NCBI GenBank assembly: GCA_907165275.2
Contig: OU015660.1
Location: 5,024,501 to 5,088,500, forward strand
Reading direction: 5' to 3'
DNA: 64,000 bases
DNA from: Zygaena filipendulae
Taxonomy: Eukaryota > Arthropoda > Insecta > Lepidoptera > Zygaenidae
Position numbers and translations under genes: made by a program. The notes beneath the pieces were generated by a model. The model had not been told where the DNA came from. It was given only the letters and a program-made list of their open reading frames with translations, and did not search any database. Shown piece after piece: positions 12,865 through 24,120 of the stretch (the stretch's first letter is position 1; each line of letters opens with the position of its first letter).

Positions 12865-15800
12865 ATTTTTTAGAGTTTTAATAGTTCTTAAGCTCATAAC
12901 TTCGATTACTTATTTAGTAAAACAAATTTGATGAATATTTTTTTTAATTTCGCGGTTAAAATAGATGGCATAATAACCATCCTAAATTCTTAGTTTTACA
13001 TAATCTTTTTTACTGACTTTATCCTTTAATTTCTTGTTGCGTGTCACGAGTTTAAACCTAGGTAGGTAGATACATATATCAAATTATTTTTAAAATTTCT
13101 GTCTGATGAGTTCCCCTTACCGATACATAAATAAAAACACGTAAAATTAATACAACAAGCCCTAAAACCTATAAAACACATGCTTGCCGGTATGTTTTAA
13201 ACATTTATTGGAGATATAAGGAAAGCAATTTTGATGGTAGAATGCTACGACTGAAGTCGTTTCATGCGTATACGTATTGAATGCTGCTCTACCTTCATGT
13301 TGGTTACATAAAACTTTCATGGGTTATTGTATGTATGTTATGTTCAATTTAAAATTATGTTTCATCCCTTTAAGTCAAGGAAAATCTTTTAACAAATTAG
13401 CACTTTCTGTTGAGATTTTGAAAGGACAATGTCAGTTACAAACGTCCATCTAATGTATTGATTTGTTTACAGGTTACTTTGGATCGAGAGGACTAAGCAA
13501 GCCTGCAGTGACATACATACCTGACAAAGTATGCGTGGAAGTCCATGGCAGAAACAATGTCATGGAGTTATTATAGAGTATACTATTACTTACATAATAA
13601 TTAGGTATCCTAACAACCTATCCAAAGTTTTTAAACATACAGAGACAACTTAAAAACATAGTAACTTTTCCATCAAGATTTAGTAACTGTGAATTTTACA
13701 GTTTTTTCAAGAATCAAGGCATATACTAATTGTTTTAATATAGAGCATATTCTATTTGTGTGCCAAAATACGTGATTAAGTAACAAACACTTAAACATCA
13801 AAAACTCATGTTTTTAATATTAGTAGGATGTAACCATCAAGCGGTTCTACTAGTGATTGTTATAGTAGAGTTCCTTTTGAGGCAGAATATTCTTACTCAA
13901 ATACTTCGGTATCGCGAAGGGAAACTGGCTAAAATATAAATTCGAGCGCGTCTCAGCACTTACGCGCACACGTTACTTGTTTATCCTTTTAAGGGAGACT
14001 TCTCATTTCAGACAACTGCTATGATTGCTGTGTAACTACCGTTTCTACTAGGTACCTCTCGTTTCCAAACGAAACCAGCACAACGGAGTGAATCAAAGAA
14101 AGTCAAAGGTCAAATTACAATGGTTGTGTGTGGAAGCGTTTCTGTAATATCACTCTGTGAACGAACGCAGATTTTCGTCAACTGATATCGGGTCTTAATA
14201 TGATTATTAATCAACTCGGAGCTAAACGTTCATTGTATGTTTATATCGGAACATTAAATGGTAATGTCTAACGATAATGCTAACATTATGTTTGTTTGTG
14301 TTTACTTCTAGTAACCAACTCATAACTTTTCAGTTTGGTTCTTGTAAGTTCATATTGAAACGATTACAGATAATAATAATTGTAAATATGTAAATGTAAA
14401 TGTATAAGTTTTGTAAATGCACAACTAAATCTCTACACTATATTTTTTAGTAACTTGTGGTTAATGGTATAGGTGGTACAATTAGTAATTTTAGTTTATT
14501 AAGTTACGTTATGTTAAGTATTTATTGTGCAATGGGTATCTACATACCTCTGATGTGAACCTGCTTGAACATTTGTATTACCGAGATACTTTGTAAATGT
14601 ATTAAGATATTTTTATAGCATGTTCTAATATGAATAATATACAATATTTCTTAAGTTCAACAGTAATTTTCCACGGCCGTTTTTTTAACAATGTACCTAA
14701 TTGCTTTTAACTTATTGATGTTTCTTTACAACGTAAAACATTATGTTTTACAATATTTCGTTTCAATCAAATTAACTATTTTGCATTTATAAATGAAATA
14801 ATACGTCGGAGGTACGTTCGTGAGGTGTTTTATGCCAATGTTTGTATGTTTTGGCACAGTTTCAAAGTATTTTTGGCGCGCTGTCCTCTTCATGAATGCA
14901 GTTAGTTTTGCATACTTACTTGCTGCGTTACTGTTATGATCGTTGGATATTTTCCATTAGGTATTGAGACATTTTCCGCCTTTTCAGCCAGGAAATGTCA
15001 TTAAGAGACCCAAAAAATTCTTGTTCTTCTTTTTAAGTACATTTAACACATTTAAATTGTTTCTACATTGTATTTGGAATGTCAATCAATCCAGAGGTCC
15101 TGAATTCGATCCTGATGATGTCTAGTCTGTTATATTCTTTTTAATTATTCTTTTATATTAGATCATACACAGGATATTTTTAAGAAAGTGTAAAAATCGT
15201 TTTCTAATTAGTTAAAATAAATATGCCTATGTCTATGTTTAAATAAAAATTATTTAAAAATATTGATAGGAATTCTCTATTGTACTGAACCCTATAGAAT
15301 AAAACTTTTGTTTTTTGCCAAGCGAGAGCTTAATTTAAATTTTGGAAGGACTATTTTTGGAAGGAAGGATTATTTTATTATTATTAGATTTATTACATAG
15401 ATATTATTTATTTATTTATTTATTTAATTGATTCACCAAACTGACAACGATATAACAAACAAAAGATACATTGCAGCTTAATAGTACGTATAATAAGGAA
15501 GATCTTTATATTATTATTATTAGATTTATTAGATATTATACGTATAATATAATTCAGGTCGAAAGATTTACCTACTATGATAGGGTAAAACCCGGATAGT
15601 TGCCACACCTTTCGAAATCATTTTATATCTCCCAGTACAGTACCCTATACCTACTGTTGCATAGTTTTCGTGATAAAAGTTTTGATTTCAGATAGTGTAA
15701 ACTGTAAAATTTAGTTATGAATAATTTATTAACTTCTACTACTTACAATCAAGAGAAAACCAATTAAAGTACAACATAATGATATAATAATAGCAAAAAA

Positions 15801-15869
15801 ACTCAAGCAAAATTGAAAACAACCCATTGTTATGTTATATGGTAGGTTTCACGAGAAAAAGGCAATCTA
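12865..15869. other. AT-rich DNA around the candidate exon; nothing else recognised
   Basis: Apart from the candidate exon at 13473-13576, no domain-bearing frame, RNA gene or full repeat was identified. TTTA and TTAT simple repeats occur near 15380-15425. Confidence 0.4.
13473..13576 (+). CDS. Candidate 3'-terminal coding exon, unknown protein
   Basis: A pyrimidine-rich stretch ending TTTGTTTACAG (to 13472) is a good splice acceptor. Entering in phase 2 (skipping GT), the sequence is open for 33 codons and then stops at TAG 13574-13576. The peptide starts YFGSRGLSKPAV and ends VEVHGRNNVMELL. The block is richer in GC than its surroundings. I do not recognise a family, and no matching upstream exon or nearby polyadenylation signal was found. 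A 33-codon open stretch can occur by chance, and the other two frames stop early. It could also be a pseudogene fragment. Confidence 0.3.
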
Positions 15870-16110
15870 CATGGAGGGTTCGCACCGGCCGCCCCGAGAT
15901 GAGGAAATAAGAATTCATCCTTTCTCGCCCCGGGGGGCGGTGGGGGTGTACGGCGGGGGGCAGGGGGTAAGACGGACGACGCCATTCCAAAAACCCATTA
16001 TACGAGCTCCGGAGCTGTTTTCTATCTCGGGAACCTCGGAAAGGAACCCGCGCCACCACCTCCGCCCGCGCGTCTCACCCCACGACGTCCCCCGTGGGAT
16101 TCTCAACTTT
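15870..16110. other. GC-rich island in AT-rich DNA
   Basis: A sharply bounded block of about 240 bp that is far more GC-rich than its flanks. It holds CCCCGGGGGGCGGTGGGGG near 15930 and CGCGCCACCACCTCCGCCCG near 16050. Both strands stay open across it (plus-strand frame 15832-16143; minus-strand frames too), as expected of GC-rich DNA with few stops, so the open frames are weak evidence of coding. It could be a conserved element, a promoter-proximal island, or an exported piece of a GC-rich repeat. Confidence 0.5.
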
Positions 16111-18091
16111 ATTTATGAAAATTACCCATTAAAGTGGCTATGAAAGTAACGCTTTTGCCACTTGCGAAATTAATAAGAAAATTGTAATAGATTTTGTTTC
16201 TCAGCGGTCATGTTTTATAAGTTGTGGTTAATTACGTTTTATTATAATATATTGATCTCATCCGCTTATAAATTAGTGTATGTGCCTATATTTTTTTGAT
16301 ATTTAATAAGGTAATTTCAATAATTTGATTAAGATTCCTAAATAGGCATTATTATTATAAAATTAATAGAGGGTATCTTATAAGTAGTTACAAAAATAAA
16401 CATTAAAAATAAAAATGGAAAAATATTCTGAACTAAAAAATAAAATAAAGAGATCATCAAATGCATCAAATAGGGAATTTTAACTATTTGAGTAATTTAA
16501 TTAAATAAAACATTTTGCATTAATTTTTTTTCTTTCGTCTTTCAAAAGATTTATTTACCTCTCACCCTCTCGAAATTCACTATGCCATTAGAAATTAAAT
16601 TAAAAACAAAATTATTACACTTGAAGCAAAATTTAAATATACATTACAGTTCTTAATGCACCCCTCTTTATTGAGAAATCGAGCGCTTTCTACGAATACA
16701 CTTTCTGTCGCGATTATATGGAATTGTGTTTCAAGTGTTGAAAAAGGATAGAAATATCGAGTGGTTACGGCATGTAGCTCTCGATATAAAGAAAGATTAT
16801 CCAAAGCCCCTAAGGAAGTTTGAAATTGCTATTGTAGCGAAAAGGATTATACGTTAGTGCTACGCCGTAGAGGGTCTACGGCGCAATAGGGGGTCGGGTT
16901 CCTGAAGATAGTGTGTTTGATGTTTTACGATCGTTAAAAATATTTTGAAAACAACACAATATTTCATAAATTCAATCTCTATGTTATGTTAAAAAAAGGA
17001 TTTGTATCTTTGTATCAAGATAAAATTAATCCTTAGCTCTGAGTAAATTTTATTCTTTTGGGTGAATTTTAGGCCTCTCTCTCACTCTATATTGCGAAAA
17101 AAATAATTGTACTCAAGGATCGATAGTGTAGATTTTAACGGTAAAATGTTTTTAGAATCGTGTCAGTAATTATAGAGATACAAATAAACTTTTTCTCTAT
17201 TAAATAATAGACTACTATACCTACATATTTTGCTAATAACTCATATAAAAAAATCAGCTTAAGGATTGGTCAGTGTAATAGCAGATACTTATAAATAAGT
17301 GTAGCATGTAATATACAAGACAGAGTATTCATGAAGAAGGTGTAAAGAAGTGGTTTGCATACCTAGTGGGACAGACAAATTTTTAATTAGGATTTTTTTT
17401 TTAGGAAATTTTTATCTTTTCTGTCGAATTCAATAAAAATAACGACACTTAAAAAAATTTGATATTTTTATTACTCTTATCTCGTTAGAGATATATCACT
17501 GTTTTGTTTAAATTTAAACTTCATTCCATTAACATACCTAAAACCTAAAGCACCAAAATCCATTTGCAATTTAAAACGTAAAATAAACAATACGGCATCA
17601 CAGCGCAGTGGTGGCTCTGGCGCGGAGCCGGATTAATCCGTATAAATCCGGGTAAATAGGTATGGCAAAAGCCGAGTGGAGTCGGGTGCGCTGTGCGATA
17701 TGCTCCCGGCCTAGCTGCACGGTGTTAATCTCTACTTTAAATTCTGATAAACCTCTCACCTGAGCTAATTCTATCATTATTCATAATATCACTATTTTAC
17801 CTATTAGTAACTTAAACTTATATAAAGGCGAGGTCGTTTCAAGGCTTCATACCTACAAGATGCTGAATAGATTAGACAAACAATTAGAATAAAAAATTAG
17901 AAAATTCAAGGTATCCAACACTAACTGAGAGACAAATTGACGATTTCATGAAATAATTAATGATTTTCATGAGAGAACTGAAAGTGTAATCTATACAAAA
18001 GATTTTACGCAATTTATTTCTTTTAATAAGTATGTGCCAACTAAATAAATTTTTCACTTAAACTTGTTTAACTTGAATGAAAATTCAGTCA
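16111..18091. other. AT-rich non-coding DNA
   Basis: No gene recognised. A short perfect hairpin, CGCCGTAG / CTACGGCG with a 5-base loop, lies near 16864-16884. A GC-richer patch lies near 17590-17730. Nothing else is supportable. Confidence 0.4.
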
Positions 18092-18240
18092 GGGGCCGTA
18101 TTGTCGAATCGATCGAATTACTGTTCGCACGCGGACTCGCAAGATTCGCATGCGAATGCTTAAAAAATGTATGAGCATTCGCATGTGAGTCTTGCGATCT
18201 GTGTGCGAATGTAATTCGAACGATTAAAAAATACGGTCCC
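18092..18240. mobile_element. Short MITE with about 70-bp inverted arms
   Basis: The left end GGGGCCGTATTGTCGAATCG and the right end read on the other strand, GGGACCGTATTTTTTAATCG, begin two imperfect arms that pair along nearly the whole 149 bp, meeting near GCATGCGAATGCT. Non-coding. A convincing target duplication was not seen. Confidence 0.6.
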
Positions 18241-18559
18241 AGCTGTTTCCAGTGGCTTTTAATGCAGCGTAGTGTTTAAAAACACGCGACAGAAACTGTT
18301 ATTCAGGTCTCTTTTCGATGACCGATTGCGATGAAAAAATGAAGAAAAATATCAATAATGTTTTAAAACATATACAAAATTACTTTTTGATTTATCTGGT
18401 TAAATGAGAAAATGTGACTTTAGTATAATATTAGATACATTTTGACTCTACCAGTTTACCTACGTACATTCTGAACGGGTAGCAAATGAAACTGGGTGCC
18501 TATTAAATTAGTAGACAACATACCCAACATTAAAAATTTACATATCTAAAACCATCAGT

Positions 18560-18980
18560 ATTACTCGTTTGAATTTAAGGGTCGCCTCGCAAGCATAATC
18601 CGGCGTGCATAACGGGATCGAAAATGAAACATAAATTGTCGAGACGGACTGTACGGGCGATTAAAGCCATTAACACGGCCCACGGGTCACTGAGGCCCTC
18701 TAGTGTCCCTGTCCAATCAACAAACCCTTTTATGCCAGCGTCTAAATAAACTGAACCGCCCGACGCTGCAGTGATATATCAAAACGGGGGCACTGTTATC
18801 AGGACGCGAGGGTCGGGTTACACTGGTCGGTGTGTATCAGGATTCATGATAGGACACCCCCACACGCCCCCACACCCAGATATATGGTAACGATCGCACC
18901 ACAATACCATAGACAATAAATACGACGTATACGCGGCTACATATGCCCGAGGCGCGTACAACCAGTTTGAGTATTTGTAT
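18560..18980. other. GC-richer block, candidate conserved non-coding element
   Basis: About 400 bp clearly less AT-rich than its flanks. It has homeodomain-like cores (ATTAAAGCCATTAAC at 18660) and a C-rich stretch (CACCCCCACACGCCCCCACA near 18860). All frames contain stops, so it is not a long exon. Regulatory function is inferred from composition only. Confidence 0.35.
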
Positions 18981-19730
18981 TGTTTATGCCGCATTGAATT
19001 GTTAGAATGGCTCTCCGGTTATTGCTGAAAGCGTATTTGGTACTAGGTAGTGTCATTTGTATAAGTTACGTAGGTTTATTACGAGTCTTGACGTTTAGTA
19101 TCACTGCACAGTCAGTTATGTGATAGTTTGAGGTAATTGGATCGCGAAAGTACTTATATAGGTAGGTAAGCTCCATAAAAAATACCTATCTATTTGTCAA
19201 ACACAAATAAGCAATCAGTTATGAAAGATAATACATAGATAGATACTACTACATCATGATTTTCCAGACTTAAAGATAAATTATACGCCAAAATATTGTC
19301 TAGGCATTTATAATTTTATTTTCATCCCATCTATTCAAAAACTGACGTTTATTCGCATATAAGTGCAGTGTGCACCTAAAGTAGTACGTTTAGGTTCCCT
19401 TCAATAAGTGCGACTAAAAGTTGTACTGAAATCCATTTTAACCCGCTTAACAGCGGGTAATAATGAGTTGTGAATTAGGAATACGAAACTTGTAATGTCT
19501 ATCGCCAGAGACGACCAAGGAGGTGGAACGTCAAATACTGCACAAATTTTATGAATAAAGTACTGGCCGGTGAGATTCGCGGCTCAAACAAAAAAATAAA
19601 TATATCACAGAGATTTCTTGTTTCATTTCCTCATAGAGGGAGATGAAAAGTAGAGTGTACCACTTTAGTTATTCTTCTGAGGTGTACCACTCGGCATTAA
19701 AATTTTTTTTTTTCTCTGGCGATTTCCTTT

Positions 19731-19819
19731 GAATCCCTCTCTCCGTTCAGGATTCTATATAAGAATCCCTCGCTGCGCTCGGGTTTCTACTCTAGAATCC
19801 TTCACTCCGGTCTGGATTC
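19731..19819. repeat. Three-unit 32-bp tandem repeat of hairpins
   Basis: Units start at exactly 19731, 19763 and 19795. Each is a 25-base imperfect inverted repeat that starts GAATCC and ends GGATTC or a variant, followed by a 7-base AT-rich spacer. Units differ at several positions but keep most of the end pairing. Confidence 0.7.
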
Positions 19820-19875
19820 AAAATAACGCCCTCGCCCTAAAAATACAATTTTAATACCTTGTGATACAATCTACT

Positions 19876-20317
19876 ATTATATTCAAAGTAGCTTTTGCCC
19901 GCGACTTCGTCCGTGTGGTAGTCGAAATCTGACATCGAAGAGGTTAAAAACACGTTGTTCCATACAAACTTTGCAACCCTTTTTCACCCATAATACCTCA
20001 CCTGTTACCCCACCTACCATTTATGAATACTATCATATTCTTGCAAATAAATAAACAAAGTGGTTCTAAAAGGACTTTTAATTGGTTTTTTACGTTTGAT
20101 TAGACCAAGGAACCACGTTGTCCCTTCGCCCTCTTTTTTACCTCCTTACGGGTAGATTACAGAAAATCCTTTCTTATCGGATGCCTACGTCATACAAAGA
20201 ACACACTCTTCAAGTTTCAGGTCTCTACGATCAGCGGTTTAGGCTGTGCATTAATCCGTCAGTCAGTTTTCATTCATTCAGAACAACGCATTTTATATAT
20301 ATAGATGTATTACTATT
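19876..20317 (+). repeat. Common lepidopteran retroposon (GCCCGCGACTTCGTCC family)
   Basis: Starts AGCTTTTGCCCGCGACTTCG, passes through CTTACGGG, TCTTATCGGATGCCTACGTC and TCTCTACGATCAGCGGTTTA, and ends near GTCAGTCAGT and TTTTATATATATAGATG. These blocks in this order mark a very abundant lepidopteran SINE/RTE-related repeat. The 68-codon frame inside it is a chance frame. Confidence 0.7.
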
Positions 20318-20368
20318 ATTTTAGTAAATATTAATTTGTCATACGTAGGTACCTGGTACATACATATA

Positions 20369-20395
20369 CACACATCAAAAGTGTCTAGGGATCAA
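20369..20395 (+). repeat. Left TIR of the Tc1-like element
   Basis: 27 bases starting CACACATCAAAAGTGTCTAG, identical to the reverse complement of the right end. TA lies immediately outside. Confidence 0.95.
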
Positions 20396-20630
20396 GCATT
20401 TTTATGCGGATTTCTTGAGATTGAGATGTGGCTTTGTAATAAATTTATGATTTTATTAATTTATATGGATCCTTTTTGGTGCATTACATAATTTGAATCA
20501 GGAACTGTCAATCAAATTCGAGTAAAAGATGAAAATCAGCTGTCAATATTTTCCCTATAAAAACATACAACGCATTGAAGACATTATTAGTGCTACTGTT
20601 TCCCTACTACTGATTAAAACCAACGTTATT

Positions 20631-21656
20631 ATGGAGCGGCGACGTCATTTAAGCAGGGAAGAAATGCTCAGAGCCGTGGGAATGATAGCAGCTGGTTCCC
20701 GGCAACGTACTGTGGCTTTAGCTCTGAATACAAGTCAGAGTGTTATCAGTCGACTTTGGACACGTTACCGAAGCACTGGTACCGTGGCTGAGCGCCATGG
20801 AGGACGGTATCGCTGCACCACATGGAGACAAGACCGATACATTCAAATCTTAACTCGAAGAGCTCCAACAATAACCGCCATGATATTAGCCGTGAGGCTT
20901 CATCACTCTTCAGGGAACTTAATTAGCGACCAAACAGTCAGAAACCGCTTGCATGAAGTGAACCTTCATTCCCGAAGACCGCTACGGGTACCACCTATAG
21001 CAATGCACAATCGTAGGATTCGATATCAATGGGCTCTTGAACACAGAAATTGGGCAGAAGAACAATGGCGTTTCGTGTGCTTTTCTGATGAGTCTCGTTT
21101 TGGTATGAGACCGGATACAAGACGTATACGACACTGGAGAACCCCTGGACGCCAACAGCGATTAAAATCCTGCCAGGAAGTCCATCCTTATGGTGGTGGA
21201 ACCATCATGGTATGGGCGGGTATTTGGATCGGCGGAAGAACTGAGTTGATTTGGATCAGAGGCAACCTCAACGCTCAAATTTATGCTGAGACGATTGTAT
21301 CAGACGTCATCGTTCCTCTACAAGTGCAAATCGGTCCCTTATTTCAGTTAATGCATGATAATGCACGACCGCACACCGCAAGAGTTGTAAGACAGACTCT
21401 CGCCGCAGCTAACATCAATGTCCTGCCCTGGCCTGCTCAGTCGCCAGACTTGAACCCGATTGAGCATGCATGGGATATGCTACAGAGAAGAGCTCTGCCG
21501 AATATGGAGGGTATTCAGTCGCAAGAAGACCTTTTTTTGTTGTTGCAACGAACATGGGCGGCCATTCCACAGCGTGATTTGGATGAACTCATTTTGAGTA
21601 TGCCAAACCGATATTCTTGTGTTGTTAGTGTTCGCGGTAGAAACACGGATTATTAA
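20631..21656 (+). CDS. Tc1-family transposase (DD34E), intact
   Basis: Cuts and pastes its own transposon by binding the TIRs and catalysing strand cleavage and transfer in the nucleus. The likely start is the ATG at 20631 (MERRRHLSREEM), giving 341 residues, the usual Tc1 length. The frame is open upstream to 20529, but those 34 extra residues look unrelated. Residues about 8-110 form two helix-turn-helix DNA-binding regions joined by GGRYR, which stands where the family's GRPR hook lies. The catalytic triad is complete: D153 (in FSDESRFG), D243 (in MHDNARPH) and E278 (in SPDLNPIEHAWD), with exactly 34 residues between D243 and E278. GGGTIMVWAGI is the typical central motif. The gene is less AT-rich than its surroundings, as expected of a recent arrival. 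No introns. Confidence 0.97.
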   Translation: MERRRHLSREEMLRAVGMIAAGSRQRTVALALNTSQSVISRLWTRYRSTGTVAERHGGRYRCTTWRQDRYIQILTRRAPTITAMILAVRLHHSSGNLISDQTVRNRLHEVNLHSRRPLRVPPIAMHNRRIRYQWALEHRNWAEEQWRFVCFSDESRFGMRPDTRRIRHWRTPGRQQRLKSCQEVHPYGGGTIMVWAGIWIGGRTELIWIRGNLNAQIYAETIVSDVIVPLQVQIGPLFQLMHDNARPHTARVVRQTLAAANINVLPWPAQSPDLNPIEHAWDMLQRRALPNMEGIQSQEDLFLLLQRTWAAIPQRDLDELILSMPNRYSCVVSVRGRNTDY

Positions 21657-21897
21657 TTGTTTAAGTTACCCAATAAAATTTTAAAGAAAACTGTTATTTC
21701 AGTCTTTTTTTCGAACTTTAATGTTAGTGGTTCAAATGTCAAAAATCCCTTTATTAGGAAAATGGCAAATTTCTTTATTAATGCAAAGGTGACTTGGTTT
21801 ATCGTTACTGTGACAAACGAAAACACTTTATTTGATGAATCCTTAAAGAAAATTTTAATTAATATCAATCAGGGAAAAGTTATTGCAAAAATATATG

Positions 21898-21924
21898 TTG
21901 ATCCCTAGACACTTTTGATGTGTG
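21898..21924 (-). repeat. Right TIR of the Tc1-like element
   Basis: Reverse complement of the left 27 bases with no mismatch; ends GATGTGTG followed by TA outside. Confidence 0.95.
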
Positions 21925-22968
21925 TATTTTCAGCTATGGCGGTGTCGAAACATGAAAAATCCGATGCGACGTGACACCAGGTAACTAAGCAGATTGAAAT
22001 TAGTTTGAATCACTGGCTAAAAACCGTTTAGTTAGAAAAGCTCTCAGTTTATAAGATAGACGAAGATAAAAGTAATACTATCTTCTCTCATTAAAATAAC
22101 ACACCTAAGAAAAACGGAATGATGTAACTTTCCTATGACTGTATGAGAAGGAATTGTAGTTACTTTCTGTACTCAAAGCTCGAAACAACTTCATTCGAGA
22201 TCGAGACAATAAACAAAACAAAAATGCAGCGAATACCAAAGCTAAAAGCTTTCAGTTCATTAGTGGATTGTATTAAACTCGCGTGACTTGTGCATATAAA
22301 TACTACAGAGAAAGGTTTACTACCTTTGGGTGCATTGAAAAATTCAGTAGGTAACTATATGTATTTAGCTAAGTGATTATAATTTTTTTATTATTTAATT
22401 ATAAATAGTTAACAATTTTACCAAGCCTTTTATTTTAAGGGACTTATTTAACGTATAACGTTTTATTATTATAATTCTATCTTAAAAAGTAGATTGTGTA
22501 ATCATAGAGACACGAATAATTATTTTAAATACCAATTTATCCATAGCATTAAATAATTGACTTTGAAATAGAAAAACAAGTTTTGCTCGAGAAACAAAAA
22601 TGTTTATGTAACAAAAAAAAAACTATCAGTTTGGATAGGACAGTAAAGTATCGTAAAAGGTAGGTTGATATACAAGAATATCGTCAAATAGAAGTAAATG
22701 GCTAAGGAAGCCGGATATATAATGTCTTATGGATAAAGTTATACTGATAACCGAGAACGGATGTTGTACAAGTCTACCTTATTTCAATAACAGCCTTTTT
22801 CACAAAAGAAAACTCGCAAATAGCTAACTATTTATACGCTCCTGCTATATTATTTTCTATATCAACTTTTATTTTTCGTGTCTCCTTTATAAATTCTCAG
22901 ATTTCCTTTTTTTGCTATGAGTTAATGTTGGCCACGAGGATACGAAGCGTTGGTGTGTTTAGGTTTCA
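21925..22968. other. AT-rich DNA, nothing recognised
   Basis: No domain-bearing frame or repeat boundary seen between the Tc1 element and the inverted-repeat arm at 22969. Confidence 0.4.
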
Positions 22969-23090
22969 TATCTAGACACGCGGTGGCGTGTCAAGCTAAG
23001 TTCAAGCCAACAGAATTGGCGAGCAGCACTATGGAACACGAACAATTTGGAGTCACTTTTGACCCCCTCATATCTCAAAAACTATTTCAC
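22969..23090 (+). repeat. Left arm of a 1.9-kb spaced inverted repeat
   Basis: Contains TCTAGACACGC, AAGTTCAAGCCAACAGAATT, GGCGAGCA, AGTCACTTTTGACC and CTCAAAAACTAT in this order. The same blocks recur in reverse complement at 24713-24835 with moderate divergence. The two arms enclose the BEL/Pao and Doa pseudogenes. Confidence 0.7.
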
Positions 23091-23489
23091 ATAAATATGT
23101 CAAATTTGGAACTTGCGAAATACATAAGTGCTCCAAATTTGATAAACACAGCTCAAATGATTATTTAAATATTAAGGACCAAAAATCGTCATTTTTATCT
23201 CTGACTGACCTATAGACCAAAATTCTAACCCAGTTCTAGATGACCAAGGAATTTGATATTTCTCATCAAAGAAAAACCTAAAAACTTAAAAAACTTGAAA
23301 AAAATCATATTTATCAATAATTTTCAGTTTTTAGATTGTTCCTTATCAAAAAGGTAATATAAAAAGGTGTATCACCAGCCAGTTGCCAACATCCCTGACT
23401 CCTAGTACGAAGCACTGAAACGGAGTGACAACTGCCTAGTTCACTGCAGTAAGGTTAACTTATCTTTGTTACTGGCTTCTTAAGAATTA

Positions 23490-24046
23490 GTCGACCATTT
23501 TCTCCTTGTTGAGAAGACATGCTTGCATCCACCTGCTCAGAAATGATTTTACTACGAGAGCGGCCATAGCTGATGCTAAGTCACGAGGTGGTGCGAGACA
23601 AAATCAGTGAGTGTAGCTGAAGGGCTGCTCACGACTGCAAAATTTACCGGTCTGAATTGATTCCTGAATGACCAGGTGACCCAAGCACTCAATAGGTAAG
23701 TCTTCAGCAGAGGAGATTAACTGAAGCTTCTTTTGCCGCGAATGATCTCTGTACTCCATAGCAACACCTTTAACGGCTTTCCATCCTCTTAGGATCCAAA
23801 AAGAGGGCGAAAATAATTGAACTCATGCCAAGCTCTAGCATGATGATGTGCGATCAAGAGATGAACTATTTCGTGTCGATAATCAAGTATTATCCATGAC
23901 TGGATGAAAGGATTCTCTTCTTTGAATATATCCTTTATTCTGGAGTCCATGACAAGGAGACCATTACTAATTTTAGGTAATAATAAAATGAGTAAAGTAA
24001 ATCGTAAAGTTTTGATTATATAACAAATCCAAGATTTCAGATCCAA
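23490..24046 (-). pseudogene. BEL/Pao retrotransposon integrase remnant
   Basis: Part of the pol polyprotein of a BEL/Pao LTR retrotransposon, which would insert the DNA copy. Minus-strand reading begins at 24046. It gives a segment like the zinc-binding start of BEL integrases (NGLLVMDSRIKD, then LDYRHEIVHLLIAHHHARAWH, with spaced histidines). A stop follows at 23789. In another frame comes ILRGWKAVKGVA, and then DLPIECLGHLV (about 23669-23702), resembling the DLPxxRL segment before the catalytic core. Further on, CLAPPRDLA and VVKSFLSRW recall the core start. Stops, frame changes and loss of the CxxC pair show it is dead. No LTRs were seen. The assignment rests on motif order and is less certain than the kinase next to it. 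Confidence 0.55.
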
Positions 24047-24120
24047 AACTATCTACTTGATACTTAATTAAAATTGGTAGTGGTGGTCTGTACTATTCCT
24101 TAACTCGATAAGCTTTTCTT

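Larger units (their letters stand above)
20369..21924 (+). mobile_element. Intact Tc1-family DNA transposon
   Basis: 1,556 bp bounded by perfect 27-bp TIRs and flanked on both sides by TA (20367-20368 and 21925-21926), the standard Tc1/mariner target duplication. It encodes one uninterrupted transposase on the plus strand. The 5' non-coding part is about 262 bp and the 3' part about 240 bp. With no stop or frameshift in the gene and no mismatch between the TIRs, this is a young copy that could still be mobile. Confidence 0.95.
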
